From Candidatus Giovannonibacteria bacterium (lineage in GTDB: Bacteria; Patescibacteriota; Minisyncoccia; JACPKW01; UBA11713): a DNA stretch of 36,128 bases. Where the stretch lies: assembly GCA_023266875.1 (NCBI GenBank), contig JAHFOJ010000007.1, positions 1-36,128 on the forward strand, given 5' to 3'. Shown here piece by piece: positions 34,361-36,128 of the stretch; within the stretch, counting starts at the first letter, position 1, and every line of letters begins with the position of its first letter. The notes beneath the pieces are model-generated. The model was given only the letters and a program-made list of their open reading frames with translations. It had not been told where the DNA came from and did no database searches. Both the position numbers and the translations under genes were made by a program.

Positions 34361-35095
34361 ATGGGAATATCTTTTTCTGATGAAACACTGCGCTTGCTTC
34401 AAGAAAGAAAAATCAGCCTAAGAGAAGTTGCGGATCAAGGTTCTTTAAATTATTACATCGCAAGTTATGCGCTTCATCGAAAGCACAATCTTTATTTGCG
34501 AAGAGGGCGCATGCCAATTACTGCCAAGTATGGCGGTAGTATTGAGCTATACCGCCAGCACTATAATGCAATTAACGGCGAAGGAGCATGGGAAAAATTT
34601 TTAGAGCTCACTAGAAAAAATAGCTTGCAAGTAGTAAGTATGTTGATGGGAATCTCTCGCGCGCGCGTAGGTCAGCTTATTTATAACCTCACTGGTAAAA
34701 AAAAGGCTAAGCTGCCTAAAAAAATTAAGGTGCCTCGGATAGACAAAGAGGCTCTGAAAACGGCGATAAGAAATAACAAGACCGTTGGTGCAATTGCGCA
34801 AGACCTAAACGTTAAGCTTTGCACGGTAGCCAGAGACGCTAAGTTTTGGAATCTTAAACTTCCCGATGGCATGGCCGCGCCTCGATCAATGGTTGATAAA
34901 ACTATGGTAAATTTGGTTAAGCAATATTGTTTTACGATTAAGGATCTTATGAGCGCTACTGGTTCCATACACCGAACGATTAAAAATCGATTAAGCGACA
35001 GCGAATGGAAAGAGCTCAAAAGATACCTTCTAAATAGAAGAAGGCGGAGAAATAAAGAAAAATCCGCCAATAACCCCCGCATCGAAGCTTTATAG
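34361..35095 (+). CDS. Hypothetical basic protein with HTH-like segments
   Basis: 244 aa; SD AAGGAGGAGATT before ATG; repeated NKTVGAIAQDLNV / TIKDLMSATGSIHRTIKNRL HTH-like stretches; terminator downstream. Confidence 0.65.
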   Translation: MGISFSDETLRLLQERKISLREVADQGSLNYYIASYALHRKHNLYLRRGRMPITAKYGGSIELYRQHYNAINGEGAWEKFLELTRKNSLQVVSMLMGISRARVGQLIYNLTGKKKAKLPKKIKVPRIDKEALKTAIRNNKTVGAIAQDLNVKLCTVARDAKFWNLKLPDGMAAPRSMVDKTMVNLVKQYCFTIKDLMSATGSIHRTIKNRLSDSEWKELKRYLLNRRRRRNKEKSANNPRIEAL

Positions 35096-35120
35096 CATCG
35101 GTGCGGGGCGTTTTCTTTTT
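35075..35120 (+). terminator. Terminator CCCCGCATCG...CGGTGCGGGG-CGTTTTCTTTTTT
   Basis: GC stem followed by T-rich tract at end of the 34361 gene. Confidence 0.75.
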
Positions 35121-35189
35121 TATTTATAAAATATGCTATCGGCTGAAAAACTCTTATTTTAAGGGTTTCTTATAATTCTAAGTGCAATT

Positions 35190-36128
35190 TGTCTATGTTC
35201 CCGTTCTCTAATCAATAGCTTGGAATCACTTGCAAGGGAGTTTGTAAATTTAATCCGAAGTGCAACCTTTTTGAATTGTAATATTCTAAATACTTCGGCA
35301 GCGATTTATTAATAATTTTCACGTCTCTTGGAATGCTATCAAGGCATTCTTCTTGTATGGTGCGATTGAACCTTTCCAGATGCGCATTGTCATTAGGTGT
35401 GCGGACTCTCGAATGCCTATGTCGAATGCCAGCTCTTTCAGTGAAATGAGTCGAGAATTCGCTCCCATGATCTGATTGTAGATGGAGAAATGAAAAAGGG
35501 GCGGCCAACCTCACCCTAAGAAGAAAAGCTAACGCCGTTCTCGTATTTGCACGTTCATACGCTCTGGCATAAGCCCATCTGGAGTAGACATCTAAGAGCG
35601 TAAATACATATATTCTCCTCTCGTTGGTTGTGAGGTGGATTGTGTCAACTTGGACCAAATCACCAGGTTTTTCAACCTCTGGACGCGGCATTGGCGCATG
35701 ATATCGTTTCCATGGGCTTCTCTTATTCAAAAGCATATGGCGATCAAGCGTTCGCTTGACCGAAGAGAGGCTGACAAGGACTCCATTATTTAAAAGTTCT
35801 TTGTGAACAACTTCGGCTGACCTTCTGATCTCGATTCTTTTTCGAATAATTAAATTCACAACTTCTTTATCTAATTCTCGGGAATGATGATGTGGTCTTG
35901 AAGATCTTGTTTCAATACGTCTCCATCCTCCGGTTGGATCTTTAGCGCACCATTTCACAATCACTGATTGGCTGTACCCTGTATACTTTGAGACTTTTCT
36001 CGTCGACCAGCCTCTGTATTTCACTAATCTAACTGCTTCCATCCTGATCCCGGGCAGATTTGAATTATTTGAATATGACATATACATGATTTTACCTGAG
36101 GTGATTCCAAGGTATTGAACCATAACGA
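35190..36128 (-). mobile_element. IS481/IS3-like insertion sequence; right end beyond window
   Basis: DDE transposase plus inverted repeats TCAATAGCTTGGAATCAC (35212-35229) and GTGATTCCAAGGTATTGA (36101-36118), 17/18 complementary. Confidence 0.8.
35212..36123 (-). CDS. Integrase-core (rve) DDE transposase, IS481/IS3-like
   Basis: GDLVQVDTIHLTTNERRIYVFTLLDVYSRWAYARAY, LQSDHGSEFSTHF, TPNDNAHLERFNRTIQEECLD, YYNSKRLHFGLNLQTP. Confidence 0.93.
   Translation of the reverse strand: MVQYLGITSGKIMYMSYSNNSNLPGIRMEAVRLVKYRGWSTRKVSKYTGYSQSVIVKWCAKDPTGGWRRIETRSSRPHHHSRELDKEVVNLIIRKRIEIRRSAEVVHKELLNNGVLVSLSSVKRTLDRHMLLNKRSPWKRYHAPMPRPEVEKPGDLVQVDTIHLTTNERRIYVFTLLDVYSRWAYARAYERANTRTALAFLLRVRLAAPFSFLHLQSDHGSEFSTHFTERAGIRHRHSRVRTPNDNAHLERFNRTIQEECLDSIPRDVKIINKSLPKYLEYYNSKRLHFGLNLQTPLQVIPSY

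Overview
The window looks like a Patescibacteria/CPR-type (Parcubacteria-like) genome segment; this is inferred from ribosomal-operon content and protein style, not from any search. Most of it is a long minus-strand S10/spc/str ribosomal cluster: rpsL-rpsG-fusA, then small accessory genes, tuf, rpsJ-rplC-rplD-rplW-rplB-rpsS-rplV-rpsC-rplP-rpmC-rpsQ-rplN-rplX-rplE-rpsN-rpsH-rplF-rplR-rpsE-rplO-secY-adk-map. Ordinary housekeeping genes follow (guaA, ruvA, Mur ligase, TrmH-like, membrane ClpB-like, others), with three tRNAs and an IS481/IS3-like transposase at the right edge. The standout system is at the left edge, directly downstream of map: a diversity-generating retroelement (DGR). It comprises the N-terminus of a reverse transcriptase running off the left edge, an avd gene, a template repeat (TR, 582-709), and a target gene whose 3' end is the variable repeat (VR, 1084-1211). 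In my hand alignment TR and VR differ at 25 of 128 positions, every one a TR adenine (25 of 34 adenines changed, 0 of 94 other bases). Unusual details: avd is inverted between TR and RT; a C9/G9 tract lies in the overlapping divergent 5' ends of avd and RT; a 13-nt motif is shared by the leaders of the TR and target units; and hairpins follow both TR and VR. Other observations: three ~100-bp MITE-like inverted-repeat elements at ribosomal gene start codons, a diverged duplicate of the fusA 3' tail, a receiver-like protein lacking its phospho-acceptor Asp, and a membrane ClpB-like ATPase with a degenerate first ATP site.
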